DNA of 14,333 nucleotides from an uncultured Peptococcaceae bacterium (GTDB lineage: Bacteria > Bacillota > Desulfotomaculia > Desulfotomaculales > Desulfallaceae): the NCBI GenBank assembly GCA_913064925.1, contig CAJYBN010000053.1:1-14333 (forward strand), read 5' to 3'. Position 1 is the first letter of the stretch, and every line of letters begins with the position of its first letter. Both the position numbers and the translations under genes were made by a program. Positions 1 to 6,681 of this stretch are shown one piece after another. The notes under the pieces were generated by a model. The model was not told the DNA's origin. It saw only the letters and a list, made by a program, of their open reading frames with translations, and did not search any database.

Positions 1-284
1 GTTACGTGCTGGAAAAAAATATACAGCGGCTGGTGGAACTGCTCGGCGGCGATCCTGCCAACATATCCCTGCTGGTCGATCTGGATGTCTTGGCCGGCCT
101 GGCGCGCTCGCTGCCATTCGATGTCAACCTCTGGAAGGCGCAAAACGTTTATTACCGGCTGCTGCAGACCGTTTATCCCGGCTTCCGGAGCAGGGCGGAA
201 CAAGGTAACGGGGACGGCCGCCGCTGGCTTGAACGCTTCCATTCCCTCGGGGACAAGCTGCAGGTACTACAAAGGAGGGTCTAA
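1..284 (+). CDS. C-terminal fragment of probable DUF3536/GH57-associated protein (5' end outside window)
   Basis: The frame is open from base 3 and ends at TAA 282-284, so this is the tail of a longer protein; the GTG at 6 is unlikely to be a real start because it has no ribosome binding site. About 93 residues are visible. The segment LARSLPFDVNLWKAQNVYY (around residues 31-49), followed by a short helical tail, recalls the C-terminus of DUF3536 proteins, which sit behind a GH57-like glycosidase domain and often neighbour trehalose/glycogen genes. That assignment is from memory of the family and rests on a short piece. The stop lies 2 bases before the treY start and the treY ribosome binding site lies inside this gene, so the two are almost certainly co-transcribed. 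This supports a role in alpha-glucan metabolism. No catalytic residues are visible. Confidence 0.5.
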   Translation, partial: YVLEKNIQRLVELLGGDPANISLLVDLDVLAGLARSLPFDVNLWKAQNVYYRLLQTVYPGFRSRAEQGNGDGRRWLERFHSLGDKLQVLQRRV

Positions 285-286
285 GC

Positions 287-2941
287 ATGTCCGGCGCCCG
301 GATCCCAGCAGCTACCTACCGGCTCCAGTTCAGCCCGCGTTTTCGCCTGGCAGACGCCGCCGCGCTGGTGCCGTACTTGCACGCGCTGGGAGTGACCGAC
401 ATATACGCTTCCCCGCTGCTGCAGGCCAGGCGGGGCAGCGAGCACGGTTACGACGTGACGCGCCCGGACCGGTTGAATCCGGAACTGGGGGGAAAAGAAG
501 CCTTTGACAGCCTGGCGGCAGCCCTGCGGCGGCACGACATGGGACTGCTGCTGGACGTTGTGCCCAACCACATGGCTGCCGACAGCGATAACCCGTGGTG
601 GAAGGATGTGCTGCAAAACGGGCCGGATTCTCCTTACGCGGACTATTTTGACATTGACTGGCAGCCACCCAGGCCGGGGCTGGCCGGCAAGGTCATGGTG
701 CCCGTGCTGGGCTCCCCCTACGGGGAAGCGCTGGAGAACGGGGAGATTCAGCTGGTGCGGGCGGAAGACGGTTACGCCGTCCGCTACCACGACAAGTCCT
801 TCCCGCTCAACCCCCGTTCCGGCCCCGCCTCCCGGCAACTTGCGGGCGACGTGCCGCACGCCGGCCTCCACGACGTCGACCTGCTGGACCAGCTGCTGCA
901 GGAACAAGCCTACCGGCTGGTTTTCTGGCGGGTGGCCCACCAGGAAATAAATTACCGGCGGTTTTTTAACATCAGCGAGCTAGTAGCGCTGCGGGCGGAA
1001 GACGAGCGCGTTTTTCACGCCACGCACGGACTGGTCCTCCAGTTGGTTGCGGAAGGCAAGGTCACCGGGCTGCGCATCGACCACGTGGACGGGCTGTTCG
1101 ACCCGCAGGGCTACCTGGACCGGCTGCAGGAAAGCCTGGCTGAAAAAGGCGGTCCCGGCTTTTACGTGCTGGTGGAGAAAATACTCAGCGGAGACGAGGA
1201 ACTCCCGGTTGACTGGCCGGTTTACGGTACCACCGGCTACGACTTTTTAAAAACGGTCAACGAACTTTTCGTTGACCGGCGGGGAATTGAAGTTTTGGAC
1301 AAGATATACGCCCGCCTGCACGGTTCCGAAGCAGACTTTGCCAAGGTGGTCTACGCCCGGAAGCGGCGGGTCATGGCCGACCTTTTCGGCGGCGAGGTGC
1401 GCGCCCTGGTGCGGCAGCTGGGCCGCCTGGCGGAACAGGACAGGTTTGGCCACGACCTTACGCTGCGGCAGCTGGAGGAGACCCTGGTGGAAGTTACCGC
1501 CTGTTTCCCGGTGTACCGGACTTACATCCGCGGTTTTGCGGTGGCGGACCGGGACCGGGCTTACATAGAACGCGCCGTTGCCGCTGCTGCAAAGAGGCAC
1601 CGCGCCACCGGCCCGGCCCTGGAATTTTTGCGCCGCGTGTTGCTGCTGGAGTTCCAGCAATATCACACCGCGGAACAGCGCCGGGCCTGGCTGCGGTTCG
1701 TCATGCGCTGGCAGCAGTTTACCGGTCCCATTATGGCCAAGGGGCTGGAAGACACCGCCTTGTATGTCTATAACCGGCTGGTGTCCCTCAACGAGGTGGG
1801 GGGCGAGCCCCATACCACCGGTATACCGGTGGAGGAGTTCCACCGGTTTAACAGCGCCAGGCAGGAGCGCTGGCCCCATGCCATGAACACCACGTCCACC
1901 CACGATACCAAGCGCAGCGAGGACGTGCGCATGCGCATCAACGTGCTCTCGGAAATACCCGCCCTGTGGGCGGAACACCTGGAATGCTGGCGGAAGTGGA
2001 ACTGGCCCGCCAAGCCCGTGGTCAACGGGCAGCCCGTGCCCGACGGCAACACCGAGCTGCTGATTTACCAGACGCTGGTGGGCACCTGGCCTTTCAACCC
2101 GGATGAGATACCTTCGTTCAAGGAGCGCCTGCGAGGTTATCTGGTGAAATCGGCCCGGGAGGCCAAGGTATACACTAAGTGGAGCAAGCCCGACACCGAC
2201 TACGAGGAGGCGCTGGTAAACTTCGTCATGACGGTGTTGGAGCCAGGTGGCGAAAACCCGTTTTTGGCGGACTTTTTGCAGCTGCAGAAAATAACGGCTT
2301 ACTACGGGGCTTTGAATTCGCTGGCCCAAGTGCTGCTCAAGGTAACTGCGCCGGGGGTCCCCGACTTTTACCAGGGCATGGAGCTGTGGAATTTCAGCCT
2401 GGTGGACCCGGATAACCGCCGCCCGGTGGATTACGAGACCAGGCGGCGCATGCTGGCCGCGCTGCAGGAGAGGGAAAAGGGGGACCGGTTGGGGCTGGTG
2501 CGGGAGCTGCTGCAGACCTGGATGGACGGCCGGGTGAAGCTTTACCTCACATACAAAGCCCTTCACTGCCGCCGGAATATGCGCCGGCTGTTTGCCTCCG
2601 GCCGGTACCTGCCCGTGCAGGTTACGGGCCCGCGCCGGGAAAACGCGTGCGCCCTGGCGCGGCACATGGAAAACACCTGGGTTTTGGCGGCGGTGCCCCG
2701 CTTGCTGGCCCGGCTGCAGGTACGGGACGGCGGCGCGCTGCCCGGCACCAAGCTGCTCCCGGACGCGGCGCTGTGGGAAGGCACCTGTCTTTTGCTGCCC
2801 GCCGGGACTCCCCGCTGCTGGCACAACGTGCTTACCGGGGAGGAGGTGCGGGCCGCGCCCGGCGGGGAAGGGGAGCACTGCCTGCCGCTGGGCGCCGTGT
2901 GGGGAAGCTTCCCTGTAGCCCTGCTGCAGGCGAAAGAGTGA
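287..2941 (+). CDS. treY: Maltooligosyl trehalose synthase (GH13)
   Basis: Converts the reducing-end glucose of maltooligosaccharides or glycogen chains to an alpha,alpha-1,1-linked trehalose terminus in the cytoplasm; TreZ then releases trehalose. The 884 residues fit the family (roughly 730-1000). All four GH13 signatures are visible: region I DVVPNH (about residues 89-95), region II GLRIDHVDG with nucleophile D265, region III VLVEK with acid/base E297, and region IV STHDTKRSEDVR with H539-D540. The N-terminus PATYRLQFSPRF and the C-terminal block VPDFYQGMELWNFSLVDPDN are typical of TreY rather than other amylases. The ATG at 287 follows AAAGGAGGG (271-279) at good spacing. It lies 2 bases after the upstream stop, so translation is probably coupled. 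treZ is not in the window and may be upstream. The gene is very GC-rich, which produces long meaningless antisense frames. Confidence 0.96.
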   Translation: MSGARIPAATYRLQFSPRFRLADAAALVPYLHALGVTDIYASPLLQARRGSEHGYDVTRPDRLNPELGGKEAFDSLAAALRRHDMGLLLDVVPNHMAADSDNPWWKDVLQNGPDSPYADYFDIDWQPPRPGLAGKVMVPVLGSPYGEALENGEIQLVRAEDGYAVRYHDKSFPLNPRSGPASRQLAGDVPHAGLHDVDLLDQLLQEQAYRLVFWRVAHQEINYRRFFNISELVALRAEDERVFHATHGLVLQLVAEGKVTGLRIDHVDGLFDPQGYLDRLQESLAEKGGPGFYVLVEKILSGDEELPVDWPVYGTTGYDFLKTVNELFVDRRGIEVLDKIYARLHGSEADFAKVVYARKRRVMADLFGGEVRALVRQLGRLAEQDRFGHDLTLRQLEETLVEVTACFPVYRTYIRGFAVADRDRAYIERAVAAAAKRHRATGPALEFLRRVLLLEFQQYHTAEQRRAWLRFVMRWQQFTGPIMAKGLEDTALYVYNRLVSLNEVGGEPHTTGIPVEEFHRFNSARQERWPHAMNTTSTHDTKRSEDVRMRINVLSEIPALWAEHLECWRKWNWPAKPVVNGQPVPDGNTELLIYQTLVGTWPFNPDEIPSFKERLRGYLVKSAREAKVYTKWSKPDTDYEEALVNFVMTVLEPGGENPFLADFLQLQKITAYYGALNSLAQVLLKVTAPGVPDFYQGMELWNFSLVDPDNRRPVDYETRRRMLAALQEREKGDRLGLVRELLQTWMDGRVKLYLTYKALHCRRNMRRLFASGRYLPVQVTGPRRENACALARHMENTWVLAAVPRLLARLQVRDGGALPGTKLLPDAALWEGTCLLLPAGTPRCWHNVLTGEEVRAAPGGEGEHCLPLGAVWGSFPVALLQAKE

Positions 2942-2988
2942 AGGCGGACAGGTTAACACAGTTGTTCTAAGGAAGTCGGAGCAGGAAA

Positions 2989-2997
2989 TGTTATAAT
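2989..2997 (+). promoter_or_regulatory. Extended -10 promoter upstream of the VWA gene
   Basis: TGTTATAAT (TGn followed by consensus TATAAT) lies 30 bases before the ATG at 3027, in the 85-base gap after treY. No good -35 is present at 16-18 bases: TTGTTC at 2962 is 24 bases away, too far. An extended -10 can work without a -35. It suggests the VWA gene has its own transcript. Confidence 0.55.
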
Positions 2998-3026
2998 GGA
3001 GAAAAACCGGCGGTGAGGGAGCGAAC

Positions 3027-4445
3027 ATGGGCAAACAAGGGATATTGTTTTCCGGCCGGACCGTTCAGCCTGCCGAATTCTTTACCAGGCTGGCCCGCTT
3101 TGTGGCGGTGCTGCGCCACCTGGGCCTCAATGCGGGCACCTCGGAATTAACCGATGCCGCCCGGGCGCTGGCGGCGGTGGACGTGCTGGACCGGGAGCAG
3201 TTCCGCCTGGCGCTGCGGGCCACGCTGGTTAAAAAGCAGCGCGACGCCAAGGTATTCGACCTGGCTTTTGCCAGGTTTTTCGCGCCCGGCGAGGAAAGGG
3301 AACACCAGCGCCGGCAGGAAGCGGCAGAGGCCGCGGCAAGGGAGCGCCTGATGGAGGAATCCGAGGCCGAGATCAGGGAGATGGTGGCCCACAGCGGCGG
3401 AGAATGGGCCGGCGGCGCCAACGGGCAGTTGAACCTGACCAGCGAGCAATTGGAAACTTACGCGCGCCTGCCGGAAACGGAGCGCCGCAGGATACGGCGG
3501 CTGCTGGCCAGCTACCGGGGCAACCCGGTGAACGATCCCTCCCACCTGATTGCCCGGGTAGTGGAGGCTTCCCTGGAATACTGGCGCTATTACTTGCACA
3601 GGCAGATGGAGGAACAGGGGATTGACCGGCGGGATACGGAGGCAACTTACTGCGGCGATGAGATGGTGGACGAGGTGGTGCGCTCGGTATCCCGGGAACT
3701 GGCCGGCGAGCCCGAGGAATCCCTGCTGGAAAAGGACATGCGGGCTATAGCCGAGCAGGATATGCCCAGGGTCACCGTTTTGCTGCGCCGGATGACGCGG
3801 CGGCTGGCCACCGGCCTGTCGCGCCGCTACCGCAGCAGCAGGAAAAAGCAGGCCATAGATATCAGGCGCACCGCGCGGGGCAGCGTGCAGTTCGGCGGCC
3901 TGCCGCTGTACCTGCGCTACCGGGGTAAACGGGTACAAAAGCCGCGGCTGGTTTTGATTTGCGACGTTTCCGCCTCCATGGCCCCTTATGCGCGGCTGGT
4001 CATTCAGTTTATTTACGGGTTGGCGGATGTGTTACGCGATATAGAGACATTTATTTTCGCGGAAGACCTGGAAAGGATTACCCCCGGCCTGCGCCGGCGT
4101 TTGGGTTTTGCCGGCACCATGTCCGCCGTCATGGCGGAAAGCGGGCAGTGGGGCAAAACCACCAACCTGGCCGCGGCGCTGCGTACATTTTTAGACAGGT
4201 ACAGGCACGTGCTGATCCGAAACACTTATGTGATTATCGTCAGTGACACCAAGACCCAGGAACCACAAAACACCGTCCGGCTGCTGGAGGAAATCAAAAG
4301 GCACGTCAAAGACGTGCTTTGGCTGAACACCTTGCCCCGCAGCCAGTGGGGCGAAGTGCGCACGGTGGAGTTGTTCAGGCAAAGGGTGCGCATGCTGGAA
4401 AGCAATTCCCTGGCCCAGCTGGAACGGGCGCTGCATAGTTTGTAG
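3027..4445 (+). CDS. CoxE-like von Willebrand factor A domain protein
   Basis: A 472-residue protein with no signal peptide or membrane segment. The N-terminal half resembles CoxE/VWA-containing proteins (QPAEFFTRLARFVAVLRHLG, then a charged, probably helical stretch about residues 85-120). The C-terminal VWA domain has a complete MIDAS metal site: DVSAS (D313, S315, S317), a threonine in WGKTTN (T378/T379) and D407 in IVSDT. CoxE-type proteins usually work with a MoxR-family AAA+ ATPase as a metallo-chaperone or activation pair, for example in carbon monoxide dehydrogenase maturation. No MoxR gene is visible here, so its partner must be encoded elsewhere and the target is unknown. The ATG at 3027 follows GGTGAGGGA (3012-3020). 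The gene is GC-rich like treY. Confidence 0.87.
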   Translation: MGKQGILFSGRTVQPAEFFTRLARFVAVLRHLGLNAGTSELTDAARALAAVDVLDREQFRLALRATLVKKQRDAKVFDLAFARFFAPGEEREHQRRQEAAEAAARERLMEESEAEIREMVAHSGGEWAGGANGQLNLTSEQLETYARLPETERRRIRRLLASYRGNPVNDPSHLIARVVEASLEYWRYYLHRQMEEQGIDRRDTEATYCGDEMVDEVVRSVSRELAGEPEESLLEKDMRAIAEQDMPRVTVLLRRMTRRLATGLSRRYRSSRKKQAIDIRRTARGSVQFGGLPLYLRYRGKRVQKPRLVLICDVSASMAPYARLVIQFIYGLADVLRDIETFIFAEDLERITPGLRRRLGFAGTMSAVMAESGQWGKTTNLAAALRTFLDRYRHVLIRNTYVIIVSDTKTQEPQNTVRLLEEIKRHVKDVLWLNTLPRSQWGEVRTVELFRQRVRMLESNSLAQLERALHSL

Positions 4446-4481
4446 TGTTTTCACGTTACCAATCGAGGCACGAACCAAAAT

Positions 4482-4497
4482 AGTCCCCAAGGGGACT
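4482..4497. repeat. Near-perfect inverted repeat in the gap after the VWA gene
   Basis: Two 7-base arms, AGTCCCC (4482-4488) and GGGGACT (4491-4497), are separated by AA. As RNA the hairpin would have about 5-6 pairs with a small loop. No T-tract follows (GAAATATC), so it is not a classical rho-independent terminator, though it may still end or stabilise the VWA transcript. The GGGGACTGAAA end resembles the 3' end of some CRISPR repeats, but there is only one copy. Confidence 0.5.
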
Positions 4498-4532
4498 GAA
4501 ATATCTGAATTACCTGTTGGCCGGCTCCTTTG

Positions 4533-4562
4533 TTGACGCCTGGAAAAAAAAGACGGTATAAT
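4533..4562 (+). promoter_or_regulatory. Sigma-70-type promoter for the Uma2 gene
   Basis: A -35 TTGACG (4533-4538) and a consensus -10 TATAAT (4557-4562) are separated by 18 bases, 21 bases before the ATG at 4584. This is the best vegetative promoter in the window and indicates that the Uma2 gene is transcribed independently. Confidence 0.8.
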
Positions 4563-4583
4563 TTAATCAGGGGTGTATGAAAC

Positions 4584-5138
4584 ATGACCTTGGTAAATCC
4601 GCATATAAAATTCACTTACGAGGATTACTGCCTTATGCCGGAGGACCGGCGCTACGAGCTCATCGAGGGGGAGTTTTTCGTGGTCCCTTCGCCCAGTGTT
4701 ATTCACCAGCGGATATCCGCCAATCTAGAAGCTATATTGCGCGAGTACGTTCAAGCGAAGGGGTGCGGGGAAGTACTCGATGCCCCGCTGGACGTGGTTT
4801 TATCCCCCCAGGACGTGGTGCAGCCCGATATCATGTTTATTTCCCGGGAGCGTTCCCATATAGTTACAGATGCCAACATCCAGGGGGCGCCGGACTTGGT
4901 GGTCGAAATTCTTTCACCCTCCACGGCGGAAAGGGACCGTACCATAAAAAAGAAATTATATGCCCGCTACGGGGTGCTTGAGCTCTGGCTGGTCAATCCC
5001 GGTGCCCAAACCATCGAAATATTCTCCCTGGCGGAGGGAGCGGATGCTCCGCCGCGCTTGTACGCCCGCGCCGACCGCCAACCACTGGAATCGCCCCTGC
5101 TAAAAGATTTCTCGGTAAATCTGGACCGGGTATTTTGA
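4584..5138 (+). CDS. Uma2-family (DUF820) PD-(D/E)XK endonuclease-like protein
   Basis: A 184-residue protein of the length usual for Uma2/DUF820, a restriction-endonuclease-fold family common in cyanobacteria and Firmicutes. Its cellular role is not established. The expected blocks occur in order: YELIEGEFFVVPSPS near residues 24-38, the first acidic motif QPDIMF with D82, the second motif DLVVEILSPST with D104 and E108, and LELWLVNP near residue 135. The nuclease core therefore looks intact. Only a weak ribosome binding site (CAGGGGTG) precedes the ATG at 4584, but the strong promoter directly upstream fits this start. It stands alone, with no obvious partner methylase or antitoxin. Confidence 0.88.
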   Translation: MTLVNPHIKFTYEDYCLMPEDRRYELIEGEFFVVPSPSVIHQRISANLEAILREYVQAKGCGEVLDAPLDVVLSPQDVVQPDIMFISRERSHIVTDANIQGAPDLVVEILSPSTAERDRTIKKKLYARYGVLELWLVNPGAQTIEIFSLAEGADAPPRLYARADRQPLESPLLKDFSVNLDRVF

Positions 5139-5165
5139 AAAATCATGGAGCATTGGGTTTATTTT

Positions 5166-5252
5166 TCAAGGGTAGGTTCGTCCTTCCATATCATCGATGA
5201 GAACTCCGTTGATTAGCCAACCGTTAATTTTGTACCTGCATTGTACCAACAT
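5166..5252 (-). pseudogene. Possible relic of a stalk (copper-amine-oxidase N-terminal-like) domain
   Basis: The reverse strand reads 28 codons from ATG (5252-5250) to TGA (5168-5166). The end NGVLIDDMEGRTYP resembles the start of stalk/Cu_amine_oxidN1 repeats, where a short beta-hairpin leads into GRTYVPLR. Here the frame stops just where VPLR should follow, and another stop sits directly upstream of the ATG. If the resemblance is real, it is a decayed piece of a cell-wall or amidase-type gene. The match is short and could be chance. Confidence 0.25.
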
Positions 5253-5375
5253 GCCTTACAGCTATGAGGAAGGCGCCTGTGTGGTCTATTCTTAACATTC
5301 CCGGTCTCAATCTGACAAACGGCAGGGCTGCATAAAGGGAAATCTGCTCCGAGCTTAAGAAAACCTTAGTTTATT

Positions 5376-5400
5376 ACCCGGTGCAAAACCCGGGTTTTTT
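5376..5400 (+). terminator. Rho-independent terminator
   Basis: The stem ACCCGG (5376-5381) pairs with CCGGGT (5390-5395) around an 8-base loop, followed by TTTTT and then GCTTTTT. It would stop + strand transcription from the Uma2 side and insulate the glycan operon beginning at 5505. There is no T-tract on the other strand, so it is one-directional. Confidence 0.72.
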
Positions 5401-5486
5401 GCTTTTTCCAAACGGTGTCAAAGCAAGGCTAAATAGCATATTATATACTAAAAATCCTATAAATAGCAAAATATACCACAAAATTT

Positions 5487-5495
5487 AGGAGGTGA
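5487..5495 (+). promoter_or_regulatory. Ribosome binding site that fixes a TTG start
   Basis: AGGAGGTGA, nearly a full anti-16S match, lies 9 bases before TTG 5505-5507. The gene's frame has a stop (TGA 5493-5495) inside this site, so no upstream extension, and hence no hidden signal peptide, is possible. Confidence 0.8.
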
Positions 5496-5504
5496 AGTGA
5501 TAAT

Positions 5505-6629
5505 TTGCCAATACCTAAATATACCCACTATTGTTTTGGCCATCTCTCATGGTGTTACCGGCCGGATGTGGCGCCAAATACCGTTGAATTTAAAATAATC
5601 ATGGCCTTCAGGCGGGATCTTTTCGATGGCAGCGGTACAGACGGGTATCCGGTAAAGTGCGATAAGGTTCTCGATACCGTCGGCGGCTCCAGCCTGGCCT
5701 TTGGAGATGGGACATTTACCGGTATGCTGCAGTTTTTAGTCATTGACCACAATGAGAAGGATAATTGGATCTTATGCCAGGCATTGGATCCGTTAAACGA
5801 AAATGCCACAATCATGCATACTTACAGTAATGCGGTCGATCCATATACAAATGAGCCGTGGCAGGCAGGTATTCAAAGTTGTTACAGGATCGGCGGGCCG
5901 GAGCACGTCAATAACCCTGGTGGAAGCTATAGACTGCAGACAACGGTGGATTTAACAACGGAAAACAGCTCACCGGTAGCCATCGCGCCGGTAATTATCA
6001 ATATGCCGAGCAATGCCAAATACTCGTTCCCCGTAGCTGCCGTAGATCCTGATGGCGACCATTTAACCTGCCGTTTGGCCACCAGTGTGGAGGCCAGCGG
6101 GTTCATTGATGGATTCGTGCAGCCGGGGCCGCCCCTGGCGCCTAATCCAATAATGGTGAATGCCGAAACCTTTGAGGTAACCTGGGATACCAGTGGGACA
6201 GAACCGGGGCAGCTTTGGTCTTATCAAATTGTAGTTGAAGACGGTAAAACGCAAGTAGGCTTGGATGCGCTAATCCGCATCATCGAGCAAAAAGGGGAGC
6301 CGCCGCGATGCTCCGGACCGGAAAAAACCCTTAAAGCAAAGGTTGCCGTACCTTTCAGTGTTGATATTGCCGCCAGTGACTCCGACGGTAAAATTGTCGA
6401 TATACAGTCCATAAACCTGCCGCCATGGGCTACCATGGAAATACTTTCACCGTTACCAGCAGCGCAGGTAACGGTCCGCATTGCGGGAACCCCTGAATTT
6501 GAACATAAAGGGCCGCATGCCGCTTTGGTAATCTTTACTGATAGCGATGATAATCAATCCGTCAGTTCGGTAACTATTGATGTTGACGGTGGCCCGGTAA
6601 TGCAATTTCATCCCGCCCAGGGTGGCTAA
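5505..6629 (+). CDS. Leaderless beta-sandwich (cadherin/Ig-like) surface-type protein
   Basis: A 374-residue protein starting at TTG behind a strong ribosome binding site. It resembles, from memory, a widespread group of secreted bacterial beta-sandwich proteins. Matching parts are the opening GHLSW with PNTVEFKIIMAFRR (residues about 12-36), IQSCYRIGG with C126, a GGSYRLQTTVDL strand and ENSSPV. A cadherin-like domain follows, with a possible Ca-binding DPDGD (D181-D185) and ending in YQIVVEDGK and ALIRI. A second Ig-like domain fills the C-terminus (about residues 268-365, DSDGKIVDI and FTDSDDNQS). Relatives I recall carry signal peptides; this one begins MPIPKYTHYCFG with no hydrophobic leader, membrane segment or sortase motif. 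It may be a spore-surface protein deposited from the mother cell, or be exported by a non-Sec route. It is the first gene of the glycan cluster and so a candidate glycosylation target. Function is unproven. Confidence 0.7.
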   Translation: MPIPKYTHYCFGHLSWCYRPDVAPNTVEFKIIMAFRRDLFDGSGTDGYPVKCDKVLDTVGGSSLAFGDGTFTGMLQFLVIDHNEKDNWILCQALDPLNENATIMHTYSNAVDPYTNEPWQAGIQSCYRIGGPEHVNNPGGSYRLQTTVDLTTENSSPVAIAPVIINMPSNAKYSFPVAAVDPDGDHLTCRLATSVEASGFIDGFVQPGPPLAPNPIMVNAETFEVTWDTSGTEPGQLWSYQIVVEDGKTQVGLDALIRIIEQKGEPPRCSGPEKTLKAKVAVPFSVDIAASDSDGKIVDIQSINLPPWATMEILSPLPAAQVTVRIAGTPEFEHKGPHAALVIFTDSDDNQSVSSVTIDVDGGPVMQFHPAQGG

Positions 6630-6670
6630 TTGCAGTAAATCATTGCCTGGTATACGCAACAACTAAGATG

Positions 6671-6676
6671 AGGTGA
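6671..6676 (+). promoter_or_regulatory. Ribosome binding site that moves the start to GTG 6682
   Basis: AGGTGA here overlaps the in-frame GTG at 6673, so that codon is part of the ribosome binding site rather than the start. GTG at 6682, 5 bases downstream, gives MKFCLV, which matches the N-terminus of the paralog at 10018. Confidence 0.75.
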
Positions 6677-6681
6677 ACAGC

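Larger units (their letters stand above)
5139..5504. other. Intergenic stretch at the composition boundary
   Basis: This 366-base gap holds no intact gene. Contents seen: a possible 28-codon reverse-strand relic (5166-5252), a + strand terminator (5376-5400), an AT-rich stretch (5430-5480) with promoter-like elements (TATACT 5444-5449 without a good -35; CATATTATA 5437-5445, resembling a mother-cell sigma -10), and the ribosome binding site of the next gene. I recognised no riboswitch: conserved cyclic-di-GMP, TPP and cobalamin motifs were looked for by eye and not found. GC-rich DNA gives way to more AT-rich DNA across this gap. Confidence 0.6.

Noticed and set aside
281..940. Reverse-strand open frame of 219 codons
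   Set aside because: Also antisense to treY, with no domain and no start signal.
1247..3034. Long open frame (595 codons) on the reverse strand
   Set aside because: It lies antisense to treY in GC-rich DNA, has low-complexity His/Gln/Pro-rich composition, no recognisable domain and no ribosome binding site; it is a by-product of treY codon usage.
3147..3938. Reverse-strand open frame of 263 codons opposite the VWA gene
   Set aside because: The + strand frame has a clear VWA domain with a full MIDAS site; the antisense product has no recognisable motif.
4577..4981. Alternative + strand frame beginning just before the Uma2 start
   Set aside because: It overlaps the well-supported Uma2 coding sequence in another frame and shows no domain.
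5260..5375. Possible riboswitch in the gap before the glycan cluster
   Set aside because: No conserved core of the cyclic-di-GMP, TPP or cobalamin classes could be recognised, and the region lies before a terminator that would separate it from the gene at 5505 only if structured; no alternative pairing was evident.
6630..6656. Promoter-like TTGCAG and TATACG before paralog 1
   Set aside because: The spacing is only 15 bases and the -10 is poor; read-through from 5505 is simpler.
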